A stretch of 64,000 nt of DNA from Nonomuraea polychroma (GTDB lineage: Bacteria; Actinomycetota; Actinomycetes; Streptosporangiales; Streptosporangiaceae): assembly GCF_004011505.1 (NCBI RefSeq), contig NZ_SAUN01000001.1, positions 496,001 through 560,000 on the forward strand, given 5' to 3'. Below, in pieces: positions 27,935 through 36,726 of this stretch; position 1 is the stretch's first letter, and each line of letters opens with the position of its first letter. The notes beneath the pieces are model-generated. The model was not told the origin of the DNA, did no database searches, and worked only from the letters and a program-made list of their open reading frames with translations. The position numbers and the translations under genes were made by a program.

Positions 27935-28917
27935 CGCCAGCGTGTCATGTACTCTCGCCAGTCTTCTTCCGTGGCGGCGAAGTCCACGTAGAGGGCCAGG
28001 CCGAAGCGCTCGCGGCGGCCGTGCTCGGTCAGCGCCAGCCTAGCGCCCTCGGCGGCCATCGCGACGCTCTCGGCCGCGTCGGCCCAGGCCAGCCCGTGGT
28101 CGTGGTAGGCCGGGGCGCCGATGAGCACCAGTTTGTCGTCGGGGGCCAGGTCCAGGGCGAGCTCGGCCTGGCGGGCCACGTAGCCGCCGTAAAGGGACTG
28201 CAGCGGGGTGAACGAGTCGTAGGTCATGACGGCGACCTGGTCGACGCGGCTCACGACCTGCTGGAAGTAGCCGTGGGACCAGTATTTGTCGTGGCTCAGG
28301 ATCGCTCTGGCGGTCAGGCGCATGCCCGGGTACGGCTCGATCTGCGGGACCGACGTGGACAGGAGCTTCGTGTGCTGCCGGGTGCGTTCCAGCAGGTCAA
28401 GGAACTCGCTGTCGTCGTCGCCGATGGGCTCGAAGTTGTAGTGGATGCCGTCGTAGCCCTGTTTCATGATGGCGGCGACGCCGGCGAGGACGTTGTCGCG
28501 GGACTTGGGGTCGTCGAGGTCGAGACCGTTCTTGACGGCCTGGCCGAGCCAGGCGGAGACACGGACGGCTGGAAGGTGCTGACGCATCCACTTCACGAAA
28601 TTTGCGGCATTGGGATATTTGGAGGGTTTTAAGCTGCCGTCCCATTCGAACGGGCCTGAGTGGACGTACACGTCCTTGATGCCTGTGGCGCGCAGCCGTA
28701 CCGCTAACTGCTGCACGTCACGCTCGGTGCGGCGGCCGTCCACCCACATATGGCCCAGCCAGAGGGCGTCGTTGCCAGTGCTCTTCGCCCAGGCCGCCGG
28801 GGCACCGGTAAACTGAAGGCGGAGCGCGGCGGCGAGGAGGCCGGCCAGCGCGACCACGACGGCCAAGGCAAGCGCGAGCAGGCGCAGGCCGCGGCGGATG
28901 ACGGTTCGGGCAATCAC
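27931..28917 (-). CDS. Membrane-anchored GH18-like TIM-barrel protein
   Basis: A 328-residue protein with an N-terminal membrane anchor or signal (about 7-34, [20 protein letters not shown]), then a barrel resembling glycoside hydrolase family 18. The expected DxxDxDxE active-site strand reads DGIHYNFEP, keeping the first Asp and the Glu but with His and Asn in place of the two middle Asp residues. Other blocks ([24 protein letters not shown]) match GH18 strands. Hydrolytic activity is therefore uncertain; a binding role is possible. It is divergent from lepA. Confidence 0.75.
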   Translation of the reverse strand: MIARTVIRRGLRLLALALAVVVALAGLLAAALRLQFTGAPAAWAKSTGNDALWLGHMWVDGRRTERDVQQLAVRLRATGIKDVYVHSGPFEWDGSLKPSKYPNAANFVKWMRQHLPAVRVSAWLGQAVKNGLDLDDPKSRDNVLAGVAAIMKQGYDGIHYNFEPIGDDDSEFLDLLERTRQHTKLLSTSVPQIEPYPGMRLTARAILSHDKYWSHGYFQQVVSRVDQVAVMTYDSFTPLQSLYGGYVARQAELALDLAPDDKLVLIGAPAYHDHGLAWADAAESVAMAAEGARLALTEHGRRERFGLALYVDFAATEEDWREYMTRWR

Positions 28918-28972
28918 CCGGGCATGTCACCATGAAAGACGCTTGACCTCAACCCTGTCGAAACGGACTTCG

Positions 28973-30802
28973 GTGCGCACTCAGCCTGGCCAGACCGACC
29001 CCGCGTTGATCCGCAACTTCTGCATCATCGCGCACATCGACCATGGCAAGTCGACCCTTGCCGACCGGATGCTGCAGATCACCGGCGTGGTCGACGACCG
29101 CTCCATGCGCGCTCAATATCTCGACAGGATGGACATCGAGCGCGAGCGCGGCATCACGATCAAGTCGCAGGCCGTCCGGCTGCCGTGGGACGGCCACGTG
29201 CTCAACATGATCGACACGCCGGGGCACGTGGACTTCACCTACGAGGTGTCCCGTTCGCTGCAGGCGTGCGAGGGCGCGATCCTGCTGGTCGACGCGGCCC
29301 AGGGCATCGAGGCGCAGACGCTGGCCAACCTCTACCTGGCCATGAACGCCGACCTGCACATCATCCCGGTCCTCAACAAGATCGACCTGCCCGCGGCGCA
29401 GCCGGAGAAGTTCGCCGAGGAGCTGGCCGGGCTGATCGGCTGCGACCCGTCCGACGTGCTCAGGGTGTCGGGCAAGACCGGCGAGGGCGTGCGCGAGCTG
29501 CTCGACCACGTCGTCCAGACCGTCCCCGCGCCGATCGGGAACGCCGACACGGCCGCCCGGGCGCTGATCTTCGACTCGGTCTATGACACGTACCGTGGCG
29601 TGGTGACGTACGTCCGGGTGATCGACGGGCACCTCGGCAAGCGCGAGCGCATCCTGATGATGTCCACCATGGCCACCCACGAGACGCTGGAGATCGGCGT
29701 CATCTCGCCCGAGCCCAAGGTCTCCGACCGGGGCCTCGGCGTGGGCGAGGTGGGCTACCTCATCACCGGCGTCAAGGACGTGCGCCAGTCGCGGGTCGGT
29801 GACACCGTCACCTCGGCGACCAAACCGGCCGGCGAGATGCTGGCGGGCTACGAGCACCCGAAGCCGATGGTGTTCTCCGGGCTCTATCCGATCGACGGCG
29901 ACGAATACCCCGAGCTGCGCGAGGCGCTCGACAAGCTTCAGCTCAACGACGCCGCGCTCGTCTACGAGCCGGAGACCTCGGCCGCGCTCGGCTTCGGCTT
30001 CCGCGTCGGCTTCCTCGGGCTGCTCCACATGGAGATCGTGCGCGAGCGGCTGGAGCGGGAGTTCGGGCTGTCGCTGATCTCGACCGCGCCCAACGTGGTC
30101 TACCGCGTGGTCATGGAGGACGGCAAGGAGCTCACGGTCACCAACCCGTCGGAGTTCCCGACGGGCGGGAAGATCGCGCAGGTCTTCGAGCCGGTCACCA
30201 AGTCCACGATCCTGGCCCCGTCCGAGTTCATCGGCGCGATCATGGAGATCTGCCAGGGGCGGCGCGGACAGCTGCTCGGCATGGACTACCTGTCGGAGGA
30301 CCGCGTCGAGATCCGCTACACGCTGCCGCTCGGCGAGATCATCTTCGACTTCTTCGACCAGCTCAAGTCGCGCACCCGCGGCTACGCCTCGCTGGACTAC
30401 GAGCCGGCGGGGGAGCAGGAGGCCGATCTGGTCAAGGTCGACATCCTGCTGCAGGGCGAGCCCGTGGACGCCTTCAGCGCGATCGTCCACAAGGACAAGG
30501 CTTACACCTACGGCGTCGACATGGCGAAGAAGCTGCGCGAGTTGATCCCGCGGCAGCAGTTCGAGGTGCCGATCCAGGCCGCCATCGGCGCCCGGGTCAT
30601 CGCCCGCGAGAACATCCGCGCCATCCGCAAGGACGTCCTGGCCAAGTGTTACGGCGGTGACATCAGCCGTAAGCGCAAGCTGCTGGAGAAGCAGAAGGAA
30701 GGCAAGAAGCGGATGAAGATGGTCGGCCGCGTCGAGGTGCCCCAGGAGGCCTTCGTCGCCGCGCTGTCCACCGACTCCAGCGCCGACAAGGCCAAGAAGT
30801 AA
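28973..30802 (+). CDS. lepA: Elongation factor 4 (LepA)
   Basis: A 609-residue ribosome-associated translational GTPase involved in 30S maturation and back-translocation. G1 [10 protein letters not shown], switch/G3 DTPGHVDF and G4 NKIDLP are intact. Domains II, III and V and the LepA C-terminal domain ([14 protein letters not shown]) follow. The frame is open 25 codons upstream; I choose GTG 28973 because the family's N-terminus is just before the G domain ([20 protein letters not shown]). It is divergent from the GH18-like gene. Conserved neighbour of hemW in actinobacteria, here separated by about 6 kb of accessory genes. Confidence 0.95.
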   Translation: MRTQPGQTDPALIRNFCIIAHIDHGKSTLADRMLQITGVVDDRSMRAQYLDRMDIERERGITIKSQAVRLPWDGHVLNMIDTPGHVDFTYEVSRSLQACEGAILLVDAAQGIEAQTLANLYLAMNADLHIIPVLNKIDLPAAQPEKFAEELAGLIGCDPSDVLRVSGKTGEGVRELLDHVVQTVPAPIGNADTAARALIFDSVYDTYRGVVTYVRVIDGHLGKRERILMMSTMATHETLEIGVISPEPKVSDRGLGVGEVGYLITGVKDVRQSRVGDTVTSATKPAGEMLAGYEHPKPMVFSGLYPIDGDEYPELREALDKLQLNDAALVYEPETSAALGFGFRVGFLGLLHMEIVRERLEREFGLSLISTAPNVVYRVVMEDGKELTVTNPSEFPTGGKIAQVFEPVTKSTILAPSEFIGAIMEICQGRRGQLLGMDYLSEDRVEIRYTLPLGEIIFDFFDQLKSRTRGYASLDYEPAGEQEADLVKVDILLQGEPVDAFSAIVHKDKAYTYGVDMAKKLRELIPRQQFEVPIQAAIGARVIARENIRAIRKDVLAKCYGGDISRKRKLLEKQKEGKKRMKMVGRVEVPQEAFVAALSTDSSADKAKK

Positions 30803-30805
30803 CGT

Positions 30806-31222
30806 TCAGAGCCCCAAGATCTCCGGTGTGTGCGCGAGCGCGCGCCAGCGTGACCTGGGGTCGGCGAGCAGCCGGCGGGCTTGGAGGTCCATCAGCCCGC
30901 CGACGCCGGTCATCTCGGCGGCCAGGACGCCGTCCGCGCGCCTGAACTCCTGCCTGACCAGGAACGTCCTCCCTTCGCCCCACTCGAACGCGCACGTCAC
31001 GTCCACCTCGTCGCCGCCGCGCAACTCCCGGTGGTAGCGGATGGTGTTCTCCAGAGTGACGGGGCCGACGCCGCTGGCCAGCAGGTTGTCGATCGTGATG
31101 CCGGCGGCGCGCAGGCACTCCCAACGGGCATGGTCGCCGTACTGGTGATAGACAGCGCCGTTGACGTGGCCCTGCGTGTCGAGCTCGTAGCCGCGGACGG
31201 CGACGCGCACCGAGAACGTCAT
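30806..31222 (-). CDS. Hotdog-fold acyl-CoA thioesterase
   Basis: A 138-residue protein of the 4-hydroxybenzoyl-CoA thioesterase/YbgC type. The N-terminal YELDTQGHVNGAVYHQYGDHARWE block has the Asp-x-x-GHVN-x-x-x-Tyr active-site pattern, and TLENTIRYHRELRGGDEVDV is the second conserved block. Start ATG 31222 overlaps the preceding gene's stop (ATGA), so the two form an operon. It converges on lepA with three bases between stops. The acyl substrate is unknown. Confidence 0.87.
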   Translation of the reverse strand: MTFSVRVAVRGYELDTQGHVNGAVYHQYGDHARWECLRAAGITIDNLLASGVGPVTLENTIRYHRELRGGDEVDVTCAFEWGEGRTFLVRQEFRRADGVLAAEMTGVGGLMDLQARRLLADPRSRWRALAHTPEILGL

Positions 31223-31512
31223 GAGCGCTCCTCCATCCAGGCGTGGGACTTGGCGGTGAGGTAGCGCAGCCCATCGTCGCCGAGTTCCACCCACTCGCCG
31301 CGCGCCCAGCCTCCCGTGGTCTGAGGGGCGAACCCGTGCCGCTGGAACAGCTCCGACGCCTCCTTCTGAGTGAGGCCACGGCGCCCCCACTCCCGGATGA
31401 CCCGGGCCGTCCGCTCGTCCTCGCCCGCATCCTGATCGCCGAGCGCTCCCGCCAGCTCCTCCAGCCCGCGCGCGATGAGCCTCAGTGCGGACTGGATCTT
31501 CGGTACGTCCAT
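31219..31512 (-). CDS. Small protein with helix-turn-helix-like segment
   Basis: A 97-residue protein I do not assign to a family. Residues about 48-70 (LTQKEASELFQRHGFAPQTT) look like a helix-turn-helix, so DNA binding is possible. The N-terminus (VPKIQSALRLIARGLEEL) is amphipathic helix. The frame is open to an ATG 25 codons upstream, but that would cross the repeats between this gene and the GNAT gene, so I start at ATG 31512. It is coupled to the thioesterase gene by ATGA. Direct repeats just upstream could be its own operator. Confidence 0.65.
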   Translation of the reverse strand: MDVPKIQSALRLIARGLEELAGALGDQDAGEDERTARVIREWGRRGLTQKEASELFQRHGFAPQTTGGWARGEWVELGDDGLRYLTAKSHAWMEERS

Positions 31513-31520
31513 ATCCCATC

Positions 31521-31553
31521 GCCTATCAATCGGCAGCGATTGCCTATCGATCG
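31521..31553. promoter_or_regulatory. Paired direct repeats between divergent genes
   Basis: GCCTATCAATCG (31521-31532) and GCCTATCGATCG (31542-31553) differ at one base and start exactly 21 bases apart, two helical turns. An inverted repeat, CAATCG-GCAG-CGATTG, spans the gap (31527-31542). They fill the 60-bp space between the small HTH-like gene and the GNAT gene, an arrangement typical of an operator. Confidence 0.5.
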
Positions 31554-31572
31554 TAACGGCTACCCTGAATGC

Positions 31573-32064
31573 ATGGAAGTGGTGCAAACGGCGCGGATGC
31601 TGCTATCTCGCGTCACAGGCGACGACCTGCCGGCCGTGCACGAGCTTCACTCCGACTCGCGTACGAGCGTGTACAACCCGTCCGGTCCGTCCCCCGATCT
31701 GGAGTCCAGCCGGGCCATGCTGGATCTGTGGCTCGCCGACTGGGACGAGCGCGGGCTCGGCTATTGGGCGGCGCGGCTGCTGGGGGAGCCGGAGGTGATC
31801 GGTTTCGGTGGTTTGCGCCACGCCGTCGTCGACGGGGAGCACGTGCTGAACCTCTACTATCGGTTCCGGCCGTCGGCGTGGGGGCACGGCTACGCGCTGG
31901 AGCTGGCCGAGGCGGCGCTACGAGTCGGCAAGCGGCTCGGGACCGTGGTGGCCGTGATCCGCGACACCAACGCGCCGTCACGGAGGGTGGCGGAGCGCGC
32001 TGGCATGCGCAGGGACCGCACGATTCCGTACGGGGGAGTGCCGAGCGACGTGTACGTCGCCTGA
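31573..32064 (+). CDS. GNAT family N-acetyltransferase
   Basis: A 163-residue acetyltransferase of the RimJ/RimL-like branch. TARMLLSRVTGDDLPAVHEL opens the fold, VIGFGGLRHAV is the central strand, the acetyl-CoA site is near WGHGYALELAEAAL (R/Q-x-x-G-x-G/A-like), and VIRDTNAPSRRVAERAGM matches the C-terminal N-x-x-S-x-x-x-x-E-K-x-G region. Acceptor substrate unknown. Start ATG 31573. It is divergent from the HTH-like gene and convergent with the DUF6297 gene, seven bases away. Confidence 0.88.
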   Translation: MEVVQTARMLLSRVTGDDLPAVHELHSDSRTSVYNPSGPSPDLESSRAMLDLWLADWDERGLGYWAARLLGEPEVIGFGGLRHAVVDGEHVLNLYYRFRPSAWGHGYALELAEAALRVGKRLGTVVAVIRDTNAPSRRVAERAGMRRDRTIPYGGVPSDVYVA

Positions 32065-32071
32065 GCGCGCC

Positions 32072-33574
32072 TCAGCGCCCGGTCCGCCACACGTAACCCG
32101 CCAGCACCGCCACACCGGCCACCGCTTGGGCGGCCAGCAGCGCGCCCGGGACGGGAGCCGGAGACGCCAGCGCGATCAAGGCGGGCAGGCATCCGGCCGC
32201 CGCCACGTCCACGCCCGTGACCGCCCACAACACCGGCCCGAGCGGGATGGCGCCCCCGGCGGTCTCGATGATCGGAAGCGAGTGATCGACCGGGCTCCGC
32301 CGCGCCATCCGCAGTCCTCCAGCGGCCAGCGCGGGAGCGACGAGCAGCCCCACCAACCACGAGACCGCGACCCCTGCCGCGCCCGTCACGGGAGACCCGC
32401 CGGCCAGGACCAGTCCGGTCAGGGCCGTGGCGGTCCAGGCGCCGCTCAGCAGTGCGGGCAGCACCGCGCGGGCCGCCAGCGCCGGGCGGTGGCCCACGCC
32501 GATCAACCTGGCCAGCGCCGGGTTGTCGCTGTCACGCCGCGCGCCCGTCGCGCTCGACGCGGCCACGGCCAGCCCGCCCGCCAGCACGGCCACTCCGAGC
32601 GCCGCAGGCGAAAAGCCGGCCTGGGCCAGCACCACAGGAAGCGCGGCGGTCGTGAGCATCGCCGCCAGGCGCCCCGGCCTGCGGGCCAGGCGGCGCCAGT
32701 CCTGCCAGGCCAGCGCCAGCGGCGCCGGCAGCGATGGCCACCGTCGCGAGAGGAGCGTCCTGGCCCTCCAGTGGTTGTCCTCGGCGATCCACGTGAACCT
32801 CCCCGGATCCACGCAGACGGCCGCGCTCGCCACGTGTCCGGCCCGGGTCGAGGCCGCCATGATGTCGCGGGCGGGGATCCTGTCCAGCGCCGCCCACGCC
32901 TGCCGTACCAGCAGGCCTGAGGCTACGGCGGCGCAGGCCGCCGCCGCGGCCACCGCCTGGAGTGGTGCGCCGGCCGCGATGGCCGACACCGTACGGAGCT
33001 GCCCGCTGACCGCCACCGCCGCCAGCACCAGGAGCGCCACCATCGCGGCCGTCAACCAGACCTGCCACGACTGGGACGCCTGCGCCAGCACCGCCAGCGC
33101 CATCCCGCCCACGCCGGCGAACACGCCCACCGCCAGCGCGCCGAGCAGCCGCCACACAAGCTGGTCGGGCGCGCCCAGCACGGCCAGCACGCCCAGCCCG
33201 AGCAGAGCGCCCCCGACCACCCCCACCGAAAGGAGCGCCTGTCCGGTACGTCCCAGCAGGTGCCGCCGGTTCAGCGGCGAGAGCAACAACCATGACGCGT
33301 CCGGCCCCGGAAGCATCACCGGCCCCGCCGCCCGCGCCGCGGCCAGGTAGGCGGCCGCCGCCAGCGCGATCAGCGCCACTCCCGCCCCCATCCGCGCGGG
33401 ATCGCCGGGCGCGGCCAGCCCCGCCAGCACGTCGGCGAGCGGATCGCCGACCACGGCGAGGAACACCGCGACGCAGAACCCGGTGACGTACCAATCGGCC
33501 GCGCGGCGGCGGCTGCGGCCGTGTGACCGCACGAAAGCCCGCACCGACCGCACGCTGACACCGGACTCCGTCAT
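32072..33574 (-). CDS. DUF6297 family ABC exporter membrane subunit
   Basis: A 500-residue membrane protein with about a dozen hydrophobic segments (for example VTGFCVAVFLAVVGDPLADV and VALIALAAAAYLAAARAAG). The block GPDASWLLLSPLNRRHLLG is a conserved feature of the actinobacterial DUF6297 proteins. These pair with a single ABC ATPase, which here is the gene 22 bases upstream. Export is likely; substrate unknown. Start ATG 33574. Confidence 0.82.
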   Translation of the reverse strand: MTESGVSVRSVRAFVRSHGRSRRRAADWYVTGFCVAVFLAVVGDPLADVLAGLAAPGDPARMGAGVALIALAAAAYLAAARAAGPVMLPGPDASWLLLSPLNRRHLLGRTGQALLSVGVVGGALLGLGVLAVLGAPDQLVWRLLGALAVGVFAGVGGMALAVLAQASQSWQVWLTAAMVALLVLAAVAVSGQLRTVSAIAAGAPLQAVAAAAACAAVASGLLVRQAWAALDRIPARDIMAASTRAGHVASAAVCVDPGRFTWIAEDNHWRARTLLSRRWPSLPAPLALAWQDWRRLARRPGRLAAMLTTAALPVVLAQAGFSPAALGVAVLAGGLAVAASSATGARRDSDNPALARLIGVGHRPALAARAVLPALLSGAWTATALTGLVLAGGSPVTGAAGVAVSWLVGLLVAPALAAGGLRMARRSPVDHSLPIIETAGGAIPLGPVLWAVTGVDVAAAGCLPALIALASPAPVPGALLAAQAVAGVAVLAGYVWRTGR

Positions 33575-33596
33575 GCCCGCACCTCCGGAACGCGGC

Positions 33597-34220
33597 TCAT
33601 GCGGTCACGCCCGACGGTGAGACCTGGCGGGCGCAGGCGGCCAGGCCCGGGTCGTGGGTGGCCATGACGACGGTGCCGCCCTCGTCCGTGTACGCGGCCA
33701 GCAGGCCGGCCAGCCGGCCACGGAAATCGGCGTCCAGGCCGCGTTCCGGCTCGTCGAGCAGGAGCAAGGTGCTCGGCCTGAGCAGCGTGGCGGCCAGCGA
33801 GAGACGCTGCCGCTGGCCGGTCGACAGGTTCAGTGGCACCGCGTCGGCACGCTCCACCAGGGAGAACACCTCCAGTGCCGCCTCGACCGTCATCCGCGCC
33901 GTGGGGTGCACGGCCGCCATCAGCTCCAGGTGCTCGCGCGCGGTCAGCCCCGGGTACCAGGCGGGCTCGTCGCCCAGCAGCGCGACCCGGCGCCAGAAGG
34001 GGCCGTCGTCGACCGGCGGCTTCCCGAACATCCGCACCTCGCCGGAGGCGGCGGGCTGGAGCCCGGCCAGGCAGCGCAGCAGGGTCGACTTGCCCGACCC
34101 GTTGGGGCCGACGACGGCCACGATCTCGCCGGCCGCCACGGTCAGGCTCATGTCCCGCAATACCGGGTTGCCGCCGAGCTCGACCGTGAGTCCGGAAACG
34201 CTGATGATCGAGTCGTACAC
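33597..34220 (-). CDS. ABC transporter ATPase partnering DUF6297
   Basis: A 207-residue ATPase. Walker A GPNGSGKSTLL, a shortened Q-loop region (ALLGDEPAWYPGLTAREHL), signature LSTGQRQRLSLA, Walker B LLLLDEPERGLD and H-loop ATHDP are present. Glu in DEP is retained, so hydrolysis is expected. Start GTG 34220. It precedes and is co-oriented with the DUF6297 membrane gene, forming a simple two-gene exporter. Confidence 0.9.
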   Translation of the reverse strand: MYDSIISVSGLTVELGGNPVLRDMSLTVAAGEIVAVVGPNGSGKSTLLRCLAGLQPAASGEVRMFGKPPVDDGPFWRRVALLGDEPAWYPGLTAREHLELMAAVHPTARMTVEAALEVFSLVERADAVPLNLSTGQRQRLSLAATLLRPSTLLLLDEPERGLDADFRGRLAGLLAAYTDEGGTVVMATHDPGLAACARQVSPSGVTA

Positions 34221-34326
34221 CGTTCGAGCCTAACCGGTCCGTCCGCCGCCCGTTCGAGGCCCCGGGATTCTGTCGGTGCCGCCGACTACGGTCTCTTCCC
34301 GAACACCTGTGCGACTGGAGGGTGGC

Positions 34327-34635
34327 GTGATTGCTTCTGAGCGATTCGAGCGTGCGGCGGTGCTGGGGGTCGCTGTGGCCGAGGAGACCAGACGGCTGCT
34401 GAGCCGGCACCTGGATGCGGCCGGAGTGGAGGGAGACGGTGGCACCGTGCTGGTCGACGTGCCTTATCCCGACGCCGCCGTCGTCACGGCGCTGCTGGAT
34501 GTGGCGGCCGAGTGCTTCGGTGAGCGGGGTGACTCGATCGAGGAGACCCGGCAGGCCGCGCTGGAGACGTTGTTACAGCTTGCCGGGTTCGATGCCGAGT
34601 CGCAGCTCAACTGCGGTGAGGTGGGCGGCGGCTGA
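34327..34635 (+). CDS. Uncharacterised 102-residue acidic protein
   Basis: I do not recognise a family. GTG 34327 has GGAGG six bases upstream, which decides the start over an upstream frame extension. The product is acidic, largely helical (RFERAAVLGVAVAEETRRLL) with a beta-like VLVDVPYPDA and a C-terminal QLNCGE holding the only Cys. One TTA codon lies at 34573-34575. It ends 35 bases before the MOSC gene in the same direction, so they may be co-transcribed. Confidence 0.65.
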   Translation: MIASERFERAAVLGVAVAEETRRLLSRHLDAAGVEGDGGTVLVDVPYPDAAVVTALLDVAAECFGERGDSIEETRQAALETLLQLAGFDAESQLNCGEVGGG

Positions 34636-34670
34636 AGGGAGTCGCAGGGCCAAGTGTTACCGTCCGGTTC

Positions 34671-35297
34671 ATGCGCATTCTCTCCGTCAACGTGGGCACA
34701 ACGGTCGAGGCTGGATGGGCCGGGAAGATGGGGCGTACGGCCATCGACAAGCGAGCCGTCACGCACCGTGTCGAGGTCCTCGCCAACGGGCTGTCCGGCG
34801 ACGAGCGGGCCGACAAGAAGCACCACGGGTCCCCCGACCACGCCGTCTACTCCTACGCCCGGGAGGACTACGACTGGTGGGAGGCCGAGCTGGGGCGGGA
34901 GCTGCGTGACGGGCGGTTCGGCGAAAACCTCACCACCTACGGCCTCGACGTCAACGGGGCCATGATCGGCGAGCGGTGGCGGGTGGGCAGCGCCGTGCTG
35001 GAGGTGACCGGACCCCGGGTGCCCTGCGTGGTGTTCCGCAACTGGATGGACGAGCCCGGCTGGGTCAAGCGCTTCACCGAAGCGGTCCGGCCCGGGGCCT
35101 ACCTGAGGGTGGTCGAGCTCGGCGAGCTGGGCGCCGGAGACGGGGTGGAGGTCGTCTCGCGTCCCGAGATCGGGGTGACGGTGGCCGACTGGTTCCGGGC
35201 CCGCCACGGGGACAGGGACGCGTTGCGCCGCATCCTTGCCGTTCCCGGACATGACGGCCGATGGGACGAGATGGCGGAAAAGGTGCTGGCCGGGTAG
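34671..35297 (+). CDS. MOSC domain protein (YiiM-like)
   Basis: A 208-residue MOSC-domain protein, of the class that handles sulfur bound to molybdenum cofactor in reductive detoxification of N-hydroxylated compounds. KKHHGSPDHAVYSYAREDYDWW, GRFGENLTTYGLDV and the conserved Cys in GPRVPCVVF are all visible. A C-terminal helical segment follows as in YiiM. It probably needs an electron-transfer partner, which is not in the window. Start ATG 34671; converges on the chitinase gene. Confidence 0.88.
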   Translation: MRILSVNVGTTVEAGWAGKMGRTAIDKRAVTHRVEVLANGLSGDERADKKHHGSPDHAVYSYAREDYDWWEAELGRELRDGRFGENLTTYGLDVNGAMIGERWRVGSAVLEVTGPRVPCVVFRNWMDEPGWVKRFTEAVRPGAYLRVVELGELGAGDGVEVVSRPEIGVTVADWFRARHGDRDALRRILAVPGHDGRWDEMAEKVLAG

Positions 35298-35322
35298 AGG
35301 CCCCCTACCCGGCCGGTGTTTG

Positions 35323-36570
35323 TCAGCGCAGGACCGAGTACAACGCCGATGTGAGGGAGGCGCGCGCGTCGTCCTGGTCGATCGACCACATCATCGACCC
35401 GCCCAGCCCCTTGAGCCGGATGTAGGCCGCTTTCTGCAGCATCATCGCCGGATCGTCGTACGACCAGAACTCGTTGCCGTCGTAGAGCCACATCGCCCCG
35501 GTGCGCAGGTCCCGGTAGCGCTTGCCGGGCTTGTTCACCAGGTCCTTGTAGTCCTCGCTGCCCGGGGCCCACTTGCCCGGAGCTGGTCCGGTGGCGGGCT
35601 TGTAGAGGCCGTCACCGCCGCCGGTCACGCCGGTCCAGCCCTGGCCGTAGGCGGGGACGCCGACCACGATCTTGCGTGCGGGCGCCCCGCGGGTCAGGTA
35701 GTCGCGGACGGTCTGGTCGACGCTGTACTTCACCGGGTTCGGATCCCGCCGGTCGGTGAACAGGTTGCCGTTGTGCCCGGTCTGCGGCTCCCAGGTGCCG
35801 TGCAGGTCGTAGCCCTGGATGGTGGCGAAGTCGAGCTGGCTGAAGACGCGCCGTACCTCGAAGCCGGCGTCGATCTTGGCGGCGGCGGCCGGCAGGAAGG
35901 CCGTCAGTTGCGCGGCCCTCGAGTAGGCCTTGAGCTGCGAGCGCAGCTCCTCCACGAAGAGCGTGAAGTTCTGCTTGTCCTCGGGGCGGATGATGTTCCC
36001 CTCGGCCCCGGACGAGCCGGGCCACTCCCAGTCCAGGTCGATCCCGTCGAACACGCCGGCCCCCGCGCCCGGCTCCAGCCCCGGCAGGTCACCGCGCAGC
36101 CACAGGTCGACGCAGGAGCGCGCCAGCTTGGCGCGCGACTCGGCGGTGAGCACGGCGTCGGAGAAGTACTTCGAGCCGGTCCAGCCGCCCAGCGAGATCA
36201 TCACCTTGAGCCCCGGGTGCTTGGCCTTGAGCTTGCGCAGCTGGTTGAGGTTGCCGTTCAGGGCCTGTCCCGGCGCGTCGGCCACGCCGTCCACGCTCTG
36301 CTCGGCCGGCACCGGCCGCTGCCAGTCCGCCCACGGGTCTGCCGAATAGCAGGTTCCCTCGGCGTTGACGAACCCGAACGCGTAGTTGAGATGCGTGAGC
36401 TTGGCGGCCGCACCCGTGGTGTCCACGTCCTTGACGTGGTAATTGCGGGCGTAGACGCCCCATTGGATGAAGTACGCGACCCGCTTGAAACCGGTCTGGG
36501 CCTCGGCGGGCACGGAGACCGCCGAGAGCCCCAGCAAGAGCGAGAGCGTGATCAGGATCTTCTTCTTCAC
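35323..36570 (-). CDS. Secreted GH18 chitinase
   Basis: A 415-residue family-18 glycoside hydrolase. A signal peptide (KKKILITLSLLLGLSAVSVPAEA) is followed directly by the catalytic barrel: YFIQWGVYARNYHVKD, KVMISLGGWTGS, the catalytic DGIDLDWEWPG (catalytic Glu near residue 180), and GSMMWSIDQDD. All the DxxDxDxE residues are kept, so it should cut chitin or chitooligosaccharides outside the cell. No separate chitin-binding domain is present. The frame is open far upstream, but GTG 36570, preceded by GGGAG, gives a proper signal peptide. A palindrome sits just upstream. Confidence 0.94.
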   Translation of the reverse strand: MKKKILITLSLLLGLSAVSVPAEAQTGFKRVAYFIQWGVYARNYHVKDVDTTGAAAKLTHLNYAFGFVNAEGTCYSADPWADWQRPVPAEQSVDGVADAPGQALNGNLNQLRKLKAKHPGLKVMISLGGWTGSKYFSDAVLTAESRAKLARSCVDLWLRGDLPGLEPGAGAGVFDGIDLDWEWPGSSGAEGNIIRPEDKQNFTLFVEELRSQLKAYSRAAQLTAFLPAAAAKIDAGFEVRRVFSQLDFATIQGYDLHGTWEPQTGHNGNLFTDRRDPNPVKYSVDQTVRDYLTRGAPARKIVVGVPAYGQGWTGVTGGGDGLYKPATGPAPGKWAPGSEDYKDLVNKPGKRYRDLRTGAMWLYDGNEFWSYDDPAMMLQKAAYIRLKGLGGSMMWSIDQDDARASLTSALYSVLR

Positions 36571-36589
36571 CGAGCGTCTCCCGGAGGTC

Positions 36590-36617
36590 AACTTATAGGA
36601 AACTTTCCTAATAAGTT
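36590..36617 (-). promoter_or_regulatory. Palindromic operator upstream of the chitinase gene
   Basis: A near-perfect 28-bp palindrome: outer arms AACTTAT (36590-36596) and ATAAGTT (36611-36617), inner arms AGGAAA and TTTCCT around a single C, with one unpaired base. It lies 20 bases before the chitinase GTG. The GGAAA-C-TTTCC core resembles operators of sugar-responsive ROK-type repressors in actinomycetes; that identity is inference. Confidence 0.6.
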
Positions 36618-36726
36618 GTGCCGATCGTAGAGCGCTCACATCCAGGGCGTCAACGATCGGCGCCAGGGGAGCCGCGGCTCTTATGACCGGCGTGGAGCAC
36701 TCTTGCGGACGGGCAAACTGGAAGAT

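Noticed and set aside
28898..28972. An upstream extension of lepA from ATG 28898
   Set aside because: The added residues overlap the divergent GH18-like gene and do not resemble the LepA N-terminus; GTG 28973 fits better.
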